This document shows, piece after piece, positions 56,121-64,000 of a stretch of 64,000 bases of DNA. This stretch comes from an uncultured Oscillospiraceae bacterium. Lineage in GTDB: Bacteria; Bacillota; Clostridia; Oscillospirales; Oscillospiraceae. Position numbers and translations under genes: made by a program. Within the stretch, counting starts at the first letter, position 1. Every line of letters begins with the position of its first letter. The notes below the pieces were generated by a model. That model was not told the origin of the DNA. It worked only from the letters and a program-made list of their open reading frames with translations, and searched no databases. Where the stretch lies: positions 98,987-162,986 of the forward strand of contig CANQYW010000003.1 in assembly GCA_947628185.1 (NCBI GenBank), read 5' to 3'.

Positions 56121-57113
56121 GTGAAAAAACCATCAAACACTGTTACAATGAAGGACGTGGCCCAGGCTGCCGGCGTGTCGCTGGGGACCGTCTCAAAGGT
56201 CATGAACGGCATCCCGGTGGGCGAGAAGTACCGGGTGAAGGTGGAGGCCGCCGCCAAGGAGCTCAACTACCAGATAAACCAGTACGCCCGGGGTCTAAAG
56301 ACGAATCAGACCTTCGCCGTGGCGCTGATACTGCCGGGCATAAACCACCCCTTCTTCTCCGAGATAGCCCAGCACGTCTGTCAGGCCCTGACGCGGCGGG
56401 GTTACAGGATGCTCCTCTATCTCACGGGCTCCAGCCCGGAGGTGGAGCAGTCCTGCGTACAGATGGTGCGCCAGAACATGGTGGACGGCATAATCGGCCT
56501 GACGTACAACCGGGACCTGCAGCTCACTGACGACATGCCCTTTGTGAGCATCGACAGGCACTTTAGCTCCGGGGTGCCCTGCGTCTCCTCTGATAACTAC
56601 GGCGGCGGGAGGCTCGCGGCGGAGAAACTCTTAGAGCTCGGCTGCAGGAAGGTGGCCTACTTCAGGAACGGCACCACCCAGCCCGGCGAGGCCGACAAGC
56701 GGGGCGTGGGCTTTGAGCAGGAGTGCCGCTCCAGGGACGCGGACTTCGAGGTCATATGGCTCAACGACGAGGAGTACCCCATGGAGGAGTTCCGCAACAT
56801 TATAATAGATAGAGTGAACCGGGGAACATTCGACTTCGACGGCATATTCTGCTCCACCGACCGCCTGGCGGTGTTTGTTAAGAGGGTGCTCACGGAGCTG
56901 GGGATCCGGGTCCCCGAGGACGTGCAGATCATCGGCTTTGACGGCACCCGGCGTTTTGGCGAGGACGCCTACGTCTGCTCCACCATCGTCCAGCCCGTGG
57001 CCACCATGGCGGAGACGTGCGTGGATCTCCTATTTAGTAAGGATCTCTCCAGGACCCCCGCGCTGGTGTGCCTGCCTGTTGAGTACGCCTACGGCGGGAC
57101 GACGAAGGAATGA
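56121..57113 (+). CDS. LacI-family transcriptional regulator
   Basis: TVTMKDVAQAAGVSLGTVSKVMNGIPVGEKYRVKVEAAAKELNYQINQYARGLKT; GTG start. Confidence 0.95.
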   Translation: MKKPSNTVTMKDVAQAAGVSLGTVSKVMNGIPVGEKYRVKVEAAAKELNYQINQYARGLKTNQTFAVALILPGINHPFFSEIAQHVCQALTRRGYRMLLYLTGSSPEVEQSCVQMVRQNMVDGIIGLTYNRDLQLTDDMPFVSIDRHFSSGVPCVSSDNYGGGRLAAEKLLELGCRKVAYFRNGTTQPGEADKRGVGFEQECRSRDADFEVIWLNDEEYPMEEFRNIIIDRVNRGTFDFDGIFCSTDRLAVFVKRVLTELGIRVPEDVQIIGFDGTRRFGEDAYVCSTIVQPVATMAETCVDLLFSKDLSRTPALVCLPVEYAYGGTTKE

Positions 57114-57122
57114 GGCGCGTAA

Positions 57123-57854
57123 ATGGCGAGTGAATATTTAAAATGGAAGTATAGGGACGTGAAGCCCGACGAGCCCATCGTCCTCACGAAGGCGCAGAAA
57201 CGCCGGAACTGGTGGGACTACCACAAGTGGCACGTGGTGCTGGGGATACTCCTCGGCGCCATACTGCTGGACATCCTGCTCTCGGCCTTCGGCGTGGGCC
57301 GGACGGACCCCGACTACGTCTGCGCCTATGTGGCCTCCACTCCCCTGCCCGGGGACTCCGCCGCCGCGCTGGAGGAGGCCCTATCCGCCCTCGGCGAGGA
57401 TCTAAACGGGGACGGCAAGGTGGTATTCCACATCGAGCAGTTCGTCTCCGGCAACACCCAGGACGAGAGCGGCGCCACCTACACCTACGCCTCCACCATG
57501 CGCCTCATGGCGGACCTGGAGGGACGCACCAGCTACTTCTTCATCCTTGACGACCCCGAGACCTTCCAGGCAAATTACGCGGTCCTGCGCAAGCTGGACG
57601 GCTCCCTCCCCATTGACGGCGACAAGGACTACGAGTCCATGGTCCTTCCCTGGGACGCCTGCCCGGCGCTCAAAAACCTCGACCTCGGCGATTACTCCGA
57701 GGAGGTCTTGGGCGAGACCATCACCGGCAGCACCGGCGAGTTCATGGAGAAGTTCTACATCGCCCGCCGGGGATTTTGGAATGACGACGCTCCCAAGAAC
57801 GCCGCCGGGTGCGACGCGCTCTGGGATATCATAACCGAGGGGGCAGAGAAATGA
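57123..57854 (+). CDS. Membrane-anchored hypothetical protein
   Basis: N-terminal cytoplasmic segment then TM VVLGILLGAILLDILLSAF; extracellular domain. Confidence 0.6.
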   Translation: MASEYLKWKYRDVKPDEPIVLTKAQKRRNWWDYHKWHVVLGILLGAILLDILLSAFGVGRTDPDYVCAYVASTPLPGDSAAALEEALSALGEDLNGDGKVVFHIEQFVSGNTQDESGATYTYASTMRLMADLEGRTSYFFILDDPETFQANYAVLRKLDGSLPIDGDKDYESMVLPWDACPALKNLDLGDYSEEVLGETITGSTGEFMEKFYIARRGFWNDDAPKNAAGCDALWDIITEGAEK

Positions 57855-58468
57855 GAAGACGTTATTTTAAATTCATAATATTAATGTGTATGTGCCTCGC
57901 GCTGGCGTCCTCCCTCGCCTCCTGCGCCGTCTACCCCACGAAGGCCGACGACGGGGCGGAGTGGGACAAGAGCTGGGAGATGATGGGCCAGGTCATGGGC
58001 ATCGAGACCCCCGGGGACGGCCTTGAGCTATTGGAGAACGACTCCGTCCTCACCGGCCAGGACACCTACTACGCCACCTGGGCCGTGGGCGAGCCCACCA
58101 CATTCGTGAATGACGAGGGCAAGGACACCGACCTCTACGCGGCCCAGCTCTACCTCATAGTCTTCGGCTGCAAGGACGAGGAGTCCGCCGCGGCGGCGGT
58201 CAAGGAGTGGACCGAGACGGAGGAGGCCACCTACAGCGTCCTCCAGCACTACGGCGAGGTCTGCAACGGCCAGGAGTATGACTTCCTCGTCTACGACGTG
58301 GCCTCCGAGACGAACCCCTTCCACCGCGGGGCCACGGCCTTCACCACCTATGGCGAGTACGCCATCTCGGCGGAGGTCACCTGCCTTGAGGACTTTGAGG
58401 GCGACCCCGCGGCGATGCTCAAGAACTTCCTGGAGGGCTGCCACTACAGCTCCGAACTTATGAAGTGA
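57851..58468 (+). CDS. Hypothetical lipoprotein
   Basis: MRRRYFKFIILMCMCLALASSLASC lipobox; ATGA overlap with previous gene. Confidence 0.6.
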   Translation: MRRRYFKFIILMCMCLALASSLASCAVYPTKADDGAEWDKSWEMMGQVMGIETPGDGLELLENDSVLTGQDTYYATWAVGEPTTFVNDEGKDTDLYAAQLYLIVFGCKDEESAAAAVKEWTETEEATYSVLQHYGEVCNGQEYDFLVYDVASETNPFHRGATAFTTYGEYAISAEVTCLEDFEGDPAAMLKNFLEGCHYSSELMK

Positions 58469-58478
58469 GGTAAACGCG

Positions 58479-59303
58479 ATGGCACTCTTTTTCCATGACG
58501 ACGCCAACTTTCAGGTGCGGCAGACGGGTTTCGCCCGGTACCGGCAGCTCCTCTCCTTTTACGGTTTCCACTGGCTGAGGGTGAACCTCATCACCACCGC
58601 GGGGGCCCTGCCGCTGGCGGCGGGGATACTGGTCTCGGTGCTCTACTCAAGCTCCCTCATGCTCATCCCCCTCTCCATTATCGGGGGGATCATCTTCGGG
58701 CCGTTCCTGGCGGGGCTCTTTGACGCCATAATGCGGGGCCTCCGGGACGCCCCGGGCAACTGGTTCCAGAACTACAAGAAGAGCTGGCGGCAGAACTGGC
58801 GCGGGAGTCTCCTCCCCGGGGCGATAACCGGTTTCTTCACCGGGATATTCACCTTCATGTTCTACGTCATGTGGTCCGGCGAAACGGCCCCCGGCGCGGG
58901 GACGATAATCATCTTCCTCGTGGCGGTGGCGCTATTTCTCATGGTGAGTATGCTCTACTGGCCGCAGCTGGTGCTCTTTGAGCAGAAGAACTCCATCCGC
59001 CTCAAGAACGCAGTCCTCTTCATGATAAAGCACTCCTGGAAGGTCCTGGGCATGACTGTCCTTCAGATGGCGTATCTGGCGTTTTACGTCCTGCTGGCGC
59101 CCCTGACGCTCATCCTGGTGCCGTTCCTGGGCCTCTGGTTCATGATCTTCCTCACCCAGTATAAGCTCTACGCCTACACCAACGCCGACTACCGCATAGA
59201 GGAGCAGTTCATCCCCATAGAGGGCGACCCCTGGGCCCCCGACCCCATGATGGAGCGGGCCTACGGCCCCGGCAAGACCGAGGACGACGAGGAAGAAGAA
59301 TAA
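58479..59303 (+). CDS. DUF624 (YesL-like) membrane protein
   Basis: FHWLRVNLITTAGALPLAAGI..., FLAGLFDAIMRGLRDAPGNWFQNYKKSWRQNWRGSLLPGAI. Confidence 0.75.
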   Translation: MALFFHDDANFQVRQTGFARYRQLLSFYGFHWLRVNLITTAGALPLAAGILVSVLYSSSLMLIPLSIIGGIIFGPFLAGLFDAIMRGLRDAPGNWFQNYKKSWRQNWRGSLLPGAITGFFTGIFTFMFYVMWSGETAPGAGTIIIFLVAVALFLMVSMLYWPQLVLFEQKNSIRLKNAVLFMIKHSWKVLGMTVLQMAYLAFYVLLAPLTLILVPFLGLWFMIFLTQYKLYAYTNADYRIEEQFIPIEGDPWAPDPMMERAYGPGKTEDDEEEE

Positions 59304-59353
59304 CGTATCCCCAAAACATATAAATATATAAATAAATTTTAGGAGATGTGTCT

Positions 59354-60901
59354 ATGAAACGCAAAACTGTTGCCCTTTTCGCGGCCCTGGCTATCCTCCT
59401 CTCCCTGGCGCTCACCGCCTGCTCACCGGCGGCGGACAAGGAGGACGACCCCTCCGACCCCATCCAGCACCCCACGGACGACAAGGACTTCTCCGAACTC
59501 ACAAGCGCCAGCAAGCAGGAGAAGGCATACGAGTACGAAACCTACTTCCTCCCCGCTATCGTCGACGGCCAGCAGCCCTACGTTGGCGACACCATGCCCT
59601 TCTACGATGACGGCACCTACTACATCTACTACCTGAAGGACGGCGCCGACTCCTACAACCACTCGGTGTTTCTCACCACCACCAAGGACTTTGTCACCTA
59701 CGAGGAGCACGAGGGCGTTGTGCTGGAGGCCAACCGCACCGGCGGCCAGGACTCCTGGGTGGGCACCGGCTCCGTCTGCAAAGTCGGCGACAAGTATTAC
59801 TTCTTCTACACCGGCCACACTGACTCCTCCATCCTTGAGTTCAAGGAGACCGTGATGGTGGCCGAGGGCACGGATCCCACCTCCTTCACCAAAGTGGAGG
59901 GCTGGGAGATCACTCCCCCCGCTGAGCTGGGTCAGAAACAGGACTTCCGTGACCCCCAGGCATACTACGACCCGGACACCGGCGACATAACCCTCACCAT
60001 CACCGCCGCCAAGGACGGCGTGGCCCGGATACTCAAGTACACCCTCAGCTCCGACCTCCAGAACTCCACCTACGACGGCATTATATTCACGAATGACGAG
60101 GCAAAGAACGGGGACTTCTGGAACTTGGAGTGCTCGGACACCTTCAAGCTGGGTGACAAGTACTACATCACCTACTCCGCCCAGGACGACACCCTCTGGT
60201 ACGCCGTCTCGGACACCCCCTACGGCCCCTACGGCGACCCCGTGCGCCTTGACGGCAAGCTCTTCTACGCCGCGAAACACGTTGAGAGCGAGAACGGCTC
60301 CTGGATGGTGGGCTGGGCCCGCCGTTCCAGCTCCGTCACCTCCACCCGGGACGTGGACGCCTGGGGCGGGAACATCGTGGCCCAAAAACTCTGCCAGAAC
60401 CCTGACGGCACCCTCTACCTCGAGCCCGTGGAGGCCGTGAGCGACGGGTTCAACGTCCGCCGGGACCTCGTCTCCGAGGGAGCCTCCGTCACCCTCAAGG
60501 GCAAGGCCGGCTCCTTCACCTACAAGCCCACCTTCACCTGCTACGAGAGCTACAAGCTCACCGGCACCTTCAAGTTCGAGGGCGAGGGCGTCTTCGGCCT
60601 CTCCTTTGATTACAACGGTGAGCAGGAGAAGAACAAGTTCGTGGCCGTGGACACCCAGAGCGACGTGCTGCGCCTCGGTTTCAACGAGGACAAGACCATG
60701 ATCACCGAGACCTCCGCCCCCCTGGAGGCCGGCCAGGAGTACACCTTCACCTACATACAGGAGGGCTCCGTGGGCGTCTTCTACATCGACGGCGTGGCGG
60801 CCCTCACCGTCCGCCTCTACGGCGCCAGCGGCAAACCCGTAAGCCTCGTGGCCGAGGGCTGCACCGTGGAGTTCACACACTTGAGAGAATATACAAGATA
60901 A
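59354..60901 (+). CDS. GH32-family fructan-active lipoprotein
   Basis: Lipobox ALTAC; YVGDTMPFYDDGTYYIYYLKDG, TGSVCKVGDKYYFFYTGH, DFRDPQAYY, NLECSD. Confidence 0.8.
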   Translation: MKRKTVALFAALAILLSLALTACSPAADKEDDPSDPIQHPTDDKDFSELTSASKQEKAYEYETYFLPAIVDGQQPYVGDTMPFYDDGTYYIYYLKDGADSYNHSVFLTTTKDFVTYEEHEGVVLEANRTGGQDSWVGTGSVCKVGDKYYFFYTGHTDSSILEFKETVMVAEGTDPTSFTKVEGWEITPPAELGQKQDFRDPQAYYDPDTGDITLTITAAKDGVARILKYTLSSDLQNSTYDGIIFTNDEAKNGDFWNLECSDTFKLGDKYYITYSAQDDTLWYAVSDTPYGPYGDPVRLDGKLFYAAKHVESENGSWMVGWARRSSSVTSTRDVDAWGGNIVAQKLCQNPDGTLYLEPVEAVSDGFNVRRDLVSEGASVTLKGKAGSFTYKPTFTCYESYKLTGTFKFEGEGVFGLSFDYNGEQEKNKFVAVDTQSDVLRLGFNEDKTMITETSAPLEAGQEYTFTYIQEGSVGVFYIDGVAALTVRLYGASGKPVSLVAEGCTVEFTHLREYTR

Positions 60902-60941
60902 CCTGTCGGAAATACGAGGGAAACGTCCGGAATAAATCAGC

Positions 60942-61093
60942 TATAATGTTAGTAGGATAGATAGGTGCTTTGAGGTGGAGATTCAGTGTCGCCACGCACC
61001 TCCGCCAGGAGGTTAAAAGAGATGCAGGGACAGGCACACCTGCCAAAGCGCCGAACTTCAGGAAAGAGCCGCGTTCTGCGGCTTTTTTCCTGC
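60942..61093 (+). ncRNA. Unassigned structured RNA with own -10 (TATAAT) and intrinsic terminator
   Basis: TATAAT at 60942; 9-bp closing stem GGTGCTTTG(60964-60972)/CAAAGCGCC(61044-61052); internal stems ACCTCC/GGAGGT and GCAGG/CCTGC; terminator AGCCGC-gttct-GCGGCT-T6 at 61067-61088. Confidence 0.6.
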
Positions 61094-61185
61094 CTTTGAG
61101 GGGATATGGTAACAAAAGGGATCTGTCATCTCACTAAAATGACATCTTTGCGGTTCAAATCACTGTTCGTCGGAAGGGAGGCGGC

Positions 61186-61560
61186 ATGATGGACAAAACG
61201 GTAAAAACATGGCTGATCGCCGCGGCGGCGCTCGTGGCGCTCGGCGCGATCCTCTTCACATGCGCGATGTTTTCCGCCGGTTGGGATCTCAACAAGCTCG
61301 GTAATGTGGATTGTTCCGCGTCCGCCCCACAGATCATCGAGATCGACTTGAGCACCGGCGATATCCGTCTGGAGGCCATCGAGGCCGGAGGGTTGGATCT
61401 GACGACGGACACGGGGGACATCACAGGCACACTGCTCTCCGACAAGGTGTTCCTGACCGAGACCTCCACCGGCCGGATCTCCGTGCCGAAAACGACGACC
61501 GGCGGCAAGTGCGAGCTCAAGACGTCTACCGGCGATATTAAAATCGATGTGATCTCTTGA
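61186..61560 (+). CDS. Short DUF4097-like (beta-helix repeat) membrane protein
   Basis: N-term KTWLIAAAALVALGAILFTCAM; repeats LSTGDIRLEA, LTTDTGDITGTLLSDKVFLTETSTGRISVPKTTTGGKCELKTSTGDIKIDV. Confidence 0.7.
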   Translation: MMDKTVKTWLIAAAALVALGAILFTCAMFSAGWDLNKLGNVDCSASAPQIIEIDLSTGDIRLEAIEAGGLDLTTDTGDITGTLLSDKVFLTETSTGRISVPKTTTGGKCELKTSTGDIKIDVIS

Positions 61561-61572
61561 GATAGATATTTT

Positions 61573-61614
61573 AAAATACCGGGTGCAGTCAAGCGACCGC
61601 ACCCGGTATTTTCG
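61573..61614. terminator. Bidirectional intrinsic terminator
   Basis: AAATACCGGGTGC-agtcaagcgacc-GCACCCGGTATTTT. Confidence 0.85.
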
Positions 61615-61618
61615 CGTC

Positions 61619-62992
61619 TTATCTGAGGAACATTTTAAGGAGCGGGCTGTAGAGGGCCCTTTGGTAGGGCTGGTAGCGCATGGGGAGGTCGAGCCAGGTC
61701 TTCTTGTCCACTATGGACTTCGTGTGGGAGAACACCTCAAAGCCCCGCACTCCGTGGTAAGATCCCATGCCGCTCTCGCCCACGCCCCCGAAGGGCATGT
61801 TGCTGGTGGCAAGGTGTATCACCGTGTCATTGACGCACCCGCCCCCGAAGGAGAGGCGGGAGGTGACGGCCTCTATCCTTTTCTTGTCCTTGGAGAAGAT
61901 GTAGAGCGCCAGAGGTTTCTTCCGCCCCTGGAGGCGTGTGAAGACCTCTTCAAAGTCCTCATATGTGAGCACCGGCAGCAGGGGCCCGAATATCTCCTCC
62001 CCCATGATGGGGTCCTCCCAGCCGGCGCCGTCGATGACCGTGGGGGCGATTTGAAGCGTCTCCGGCCTCGTCTCCCCGCCGCAGACGATGTTCCCCCGGC
62101 CCATGAGGCCCAGGAGCCTATCGAAGTGTTTCTGATTGACTATCCTGCCGTAGTCGGGGTTCGAGAGTGGTTCCTCCCCGTACTGCCGCCGCACCTCGGA
62201 CTTTATGGCGTCTATGAGTCTATCCTTGACGGCCCTGTTGCAGAGGATATAGTCCGGGGCCACGCAGGTTTGGCCGCAGTTTAGGAACTTGCCGAAGACT
62301 ATGCGCCGCGCCGCGAGCTTAATATCCGCTGTGTTGTCCACTATGCAGGGGCTCTTGCCGCCAAGTTCCAGGACGGCGGGCGTCAGCCTCTCGGCGCAGC
62401 GGCGCAGCACCTCCCGCCCAACGGCCTGACTGCCGGTGAAGAACACCATGTCGAACTTCTGGTCCAGCAGCTCCGAGTTCTCCCTCCTGCCGCCGGTGAC
62501 CACTGCCACGTGCTCCGGCGGGAAACACTCGCTCACCAGCTCCGCCACCAGGCGGCTCGTGGCGGGGGCGTAGGCGCTGGGTTTCAGCACCACCGTGTTC
62601 CCGGCGGCGATGGCGTCCGCCAGGGGGTCGATGGTCAGGAGGAACGGGTAGTTCCAGGGGCTCATGATGAGCACGTTCCCGTAGGGCCCCGGTTTCTCAT
62701 AGCTCCTGGAGGCGAACTGCGCCAGGGGCGTGGCCACGGTCCTCTCCCGGCTCAACGCTCTGACGTGGCCGATCATCCAGGATATCTCCGTCAGCGCCAG
62801 CCCGGATTCGCACATGAACCCCTCGTAGTCGCTCTTGCCCAGGTCCTCCCGGAGTGCCCGGGCGATATCGTCCCTCCGCCGCCGGACGGCCTCCCGCAGC
62901 CTCTTGAGCGCCGCGATCCGCTCCTCCACCGGCAGTGTGGCGCCGGAGGCGAAGTAGGCCCGCTGTTTTTCCAAGATGCTCCCTATGTCCAT
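61619..62992 (-). CDS. Aldehyde dehydrogenase family protein
   Basis: MSPWNYPFLLTIDPLADAIAAGNTVVLKPS, FFTGSQAVGREVL, LELGGKSPCIV, FLNCGQTCVAPDY; internal start at 62992 after RBS GGAGAGGG. Confidence 0.92.
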   Translation of the reverse strand: MDIGSILEKQRAYFASGATLPVEERIAALKRLREAVRRRRDDIARALREDLGKSDYEGFMCESGLALTEISWMIGHVRALSRERTVATPLAQFASRSYEKPGPYGNVLIMSPWNYPFLLTIDPLADAIAAGNTVVLKPSAYAPATSRLVAELVSECFPPEHVAVVTGGRRENSELLDQKFDMVFFTGSQAVGREVLRRCAERLTPAVLELGGKSPCIVDNTADIKLAARRIVFGKFLNCGQTCVAPDYILCNRAVKDRLIDAIKSEVRRQYGEEPLSNPDYGRIVNQKHFDRLLGLMGRGNIVCGGETRPETLQIAPTVIDGAGWEDPIMGEEIFGPLLPVLTYEDFEEVFTRLQGRKKPLALYIFSKDKKRIEAVTSRLSFGGGCVNDTVIHLATSNMPFGGVGESGMGSYHGVRGFEVFSHTKSIVDKKTWLDLPMRYQPYQRALYSPLLKMFLR

Positions 62993-63769
62993 ACTTTCCC
63001 TCTCCATGACTTTATAGTATATCCCCCTGAGTTCGTTCTCGTCCATGAGCACCGGCACGGGGTAGAGCGGGTTCGCCTCCCGGGCGGCGTGACGGGCAAG
63101 TTTCGGCACGTCCTCCACTTTTATGCCGCCGAGGCGCTCAGGTATGTCCATGCGGCGGTGAGCATGTTCCGCCGGGCGGTCTCCTCCCCCTTCCCGTAAG
63201 CCCGCTCCAGGTTCCCGAATATGAGCTCCACGGCCTTCAATGCGTCCGCCCGGGTGTCGGGGGTGGTGGTGCCGCCGATGTACGCCTCCACCGCGTGGGT
63301 GAGGGCGTCCATCCCCGTCGTGGCCACAAGGTTCTTTGGCAGGCCCTTGGTGTTCTCCGGGTCCAGCACCGCAAGTTTCGGGATGAGGCGGAAGTCATTT
63401 ATGGGGAACTTGTGGCCCGTCTCGGAGTCGGTTATCACCGCCGCCGACACCCACGATGGCCTGACAGCCCTCCCTAATGTACTGCTCCCGGGCCTCCTCC
63501 ACGTTCCTCACCGTGGGGTTCGCGACAGTCCTATCGTAGACGCTGCAAGTCGTCCCCCGCGCCTCCAGGGCCTCTTTAAGGGGCTCTAAGAGCCCCGCCT
63601 CCGCGACGCCCTTGTCCGTCACCATGAGTACCCGCTTGAAACGCTCAAGTTTCTCCGCCGCCTCGGCGGCACTCCCCACCACCTCCGGCTCCCGGTATGG
63701 CAGCACCGGTATCGCCAGCCGGAAACACAGCTGGAACGTCCTGCAACTAAACCGCAAAACTATGTTCAT
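62993..63769 (-). pseudogene. Iron-containing alcohol dehydrogenase, degraded by two internal deletions
   Basis: Three frame-broken segments: RLAIPVLPYREPEVV...VGVGGG / AAVITDSETGHKFPINDFRLIPKLAVLDPENT...TGMDALTHAVEAYIGG.. / IPERLGGIKVEDVPKLARHAAREANPLYPVPVLMDENELRGIYYKVM. Confidence 0.85.
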
Positions 63770-64000
63770 TTCGCGCCGCCCCCCTTGCTGAAGAAGGCCA
63801 CGGCTACCGCCCCCGGCCCCACGTGGGTACCGATGGTGCTGCCGATACAGGTGACGGGCAGGTCCCCCACATGGCCCCTATATAGTTTCTCGCTGTCCCG
63901 GACGTACTTTTTAAGGAGGGTGTCGTCAAGGCCGCTGTAGGCGAGTGAGTAGGGCATATCGAAGTCATACACAGGTTCAAGCACGAACTGATAAGGCCGT
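63766..64000 (-). CDS. DegV-family protein, C-terminal part (5' end outside window)
   Basis: ...DLPVTCIGSTIGTHVGPGAVAVAFFSKGGGAK; frame stays open to the window edge. Confidence 0.8.
   Translation of the reverse strand, partial: RPYQFVLEPVYDFDMPYSLAYSGLDDTLLKKYVRDSEKLYRGHVGDLPVTCIGSTIGTHVGPGAVAVAFFSKGGGAK

Noticed and set aside
59423-60880. 485-aa - strand ORF antisense to the last GH32
   Set aside because: The + strand frame has lipobox, RDP and other GH32 motifs with a good RBS; the antisense ORF is compositionally artefactual.
60964-61052. Degenerate tRNA interpretation of the structured RNA
   Set aside because: Closing stem is 9 bp and there is no GGTTCGAATCC-like T-arm or tRNA D-arm; it ends in an intrinsic terminator.

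Overview
64 kb window of a GC-rich, spo0A-bearing (Firmicutes/Clostridia-like) chromosome. The sequence shows about 45 convincing protein genes, one tRNA-Gly(GCC), an FMN riboswitch upstream of a ribU-like transporter, and an unassigned structured RNA ending in an intrinsic terminator (~60.94-61.09 kb). No rRNA, CRISPR array or transposase was seen. Main blocks: (a) 0-5.5 kb GH4, SLOG protein, FMN riboswitch/ribU, spo0A, two small surface proteins; (b) 5.6-8.8 kb uridine phosphorylase followed by a TIR-NB-ARC-TPR (STAND/NLR-like) protein; (c) 9.1-14.6 kb RNase J, ArsC/Spx-like protein, second beta-CASP protein, ABC exporter; (d) 14.8-22 kb transglutaminase-like lipoprotein lacking the catalytic Cys, and divergent topoisomerase IIA subunits flanking sdaAA/sdaAB; (e) 22.1-27.7 kb a restriction-modification-like defence locus: XRE regulator, two overlapping methylase-like subunits, and a GIY-YIG/SF2-helicase protein. 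The second methylase subunit carries a sharply bounded AT-rich segment covering NPPY and the putative target-recognition region. This locus is the best candidate for an undescribed system; (f) 29.2-33.7 kb lipid remodelling genes (PAP2, MGDG-synthase-like GT, CrtO-like acyltransferase, MarR, cardiolipin synthase); (g) an orphan AbiEi antitoxin with a truncated AbiEii toxin start; (h) an aconitase-like hydratase/PrpF/MatC cassette with LysR; (i) 40.7-60.9 kb a fructan-utilisation locus with five GH32 enzymes, PfkB kinase, sugar ABC transporter (no ATPase) and LacI; (j) 61-64 kb a shortened DUF4097-like protein, ALDH, a doubly deleted Fe-ADH pseudogene and a partial DegV. All family calls come from reading motifs; no database search was run.
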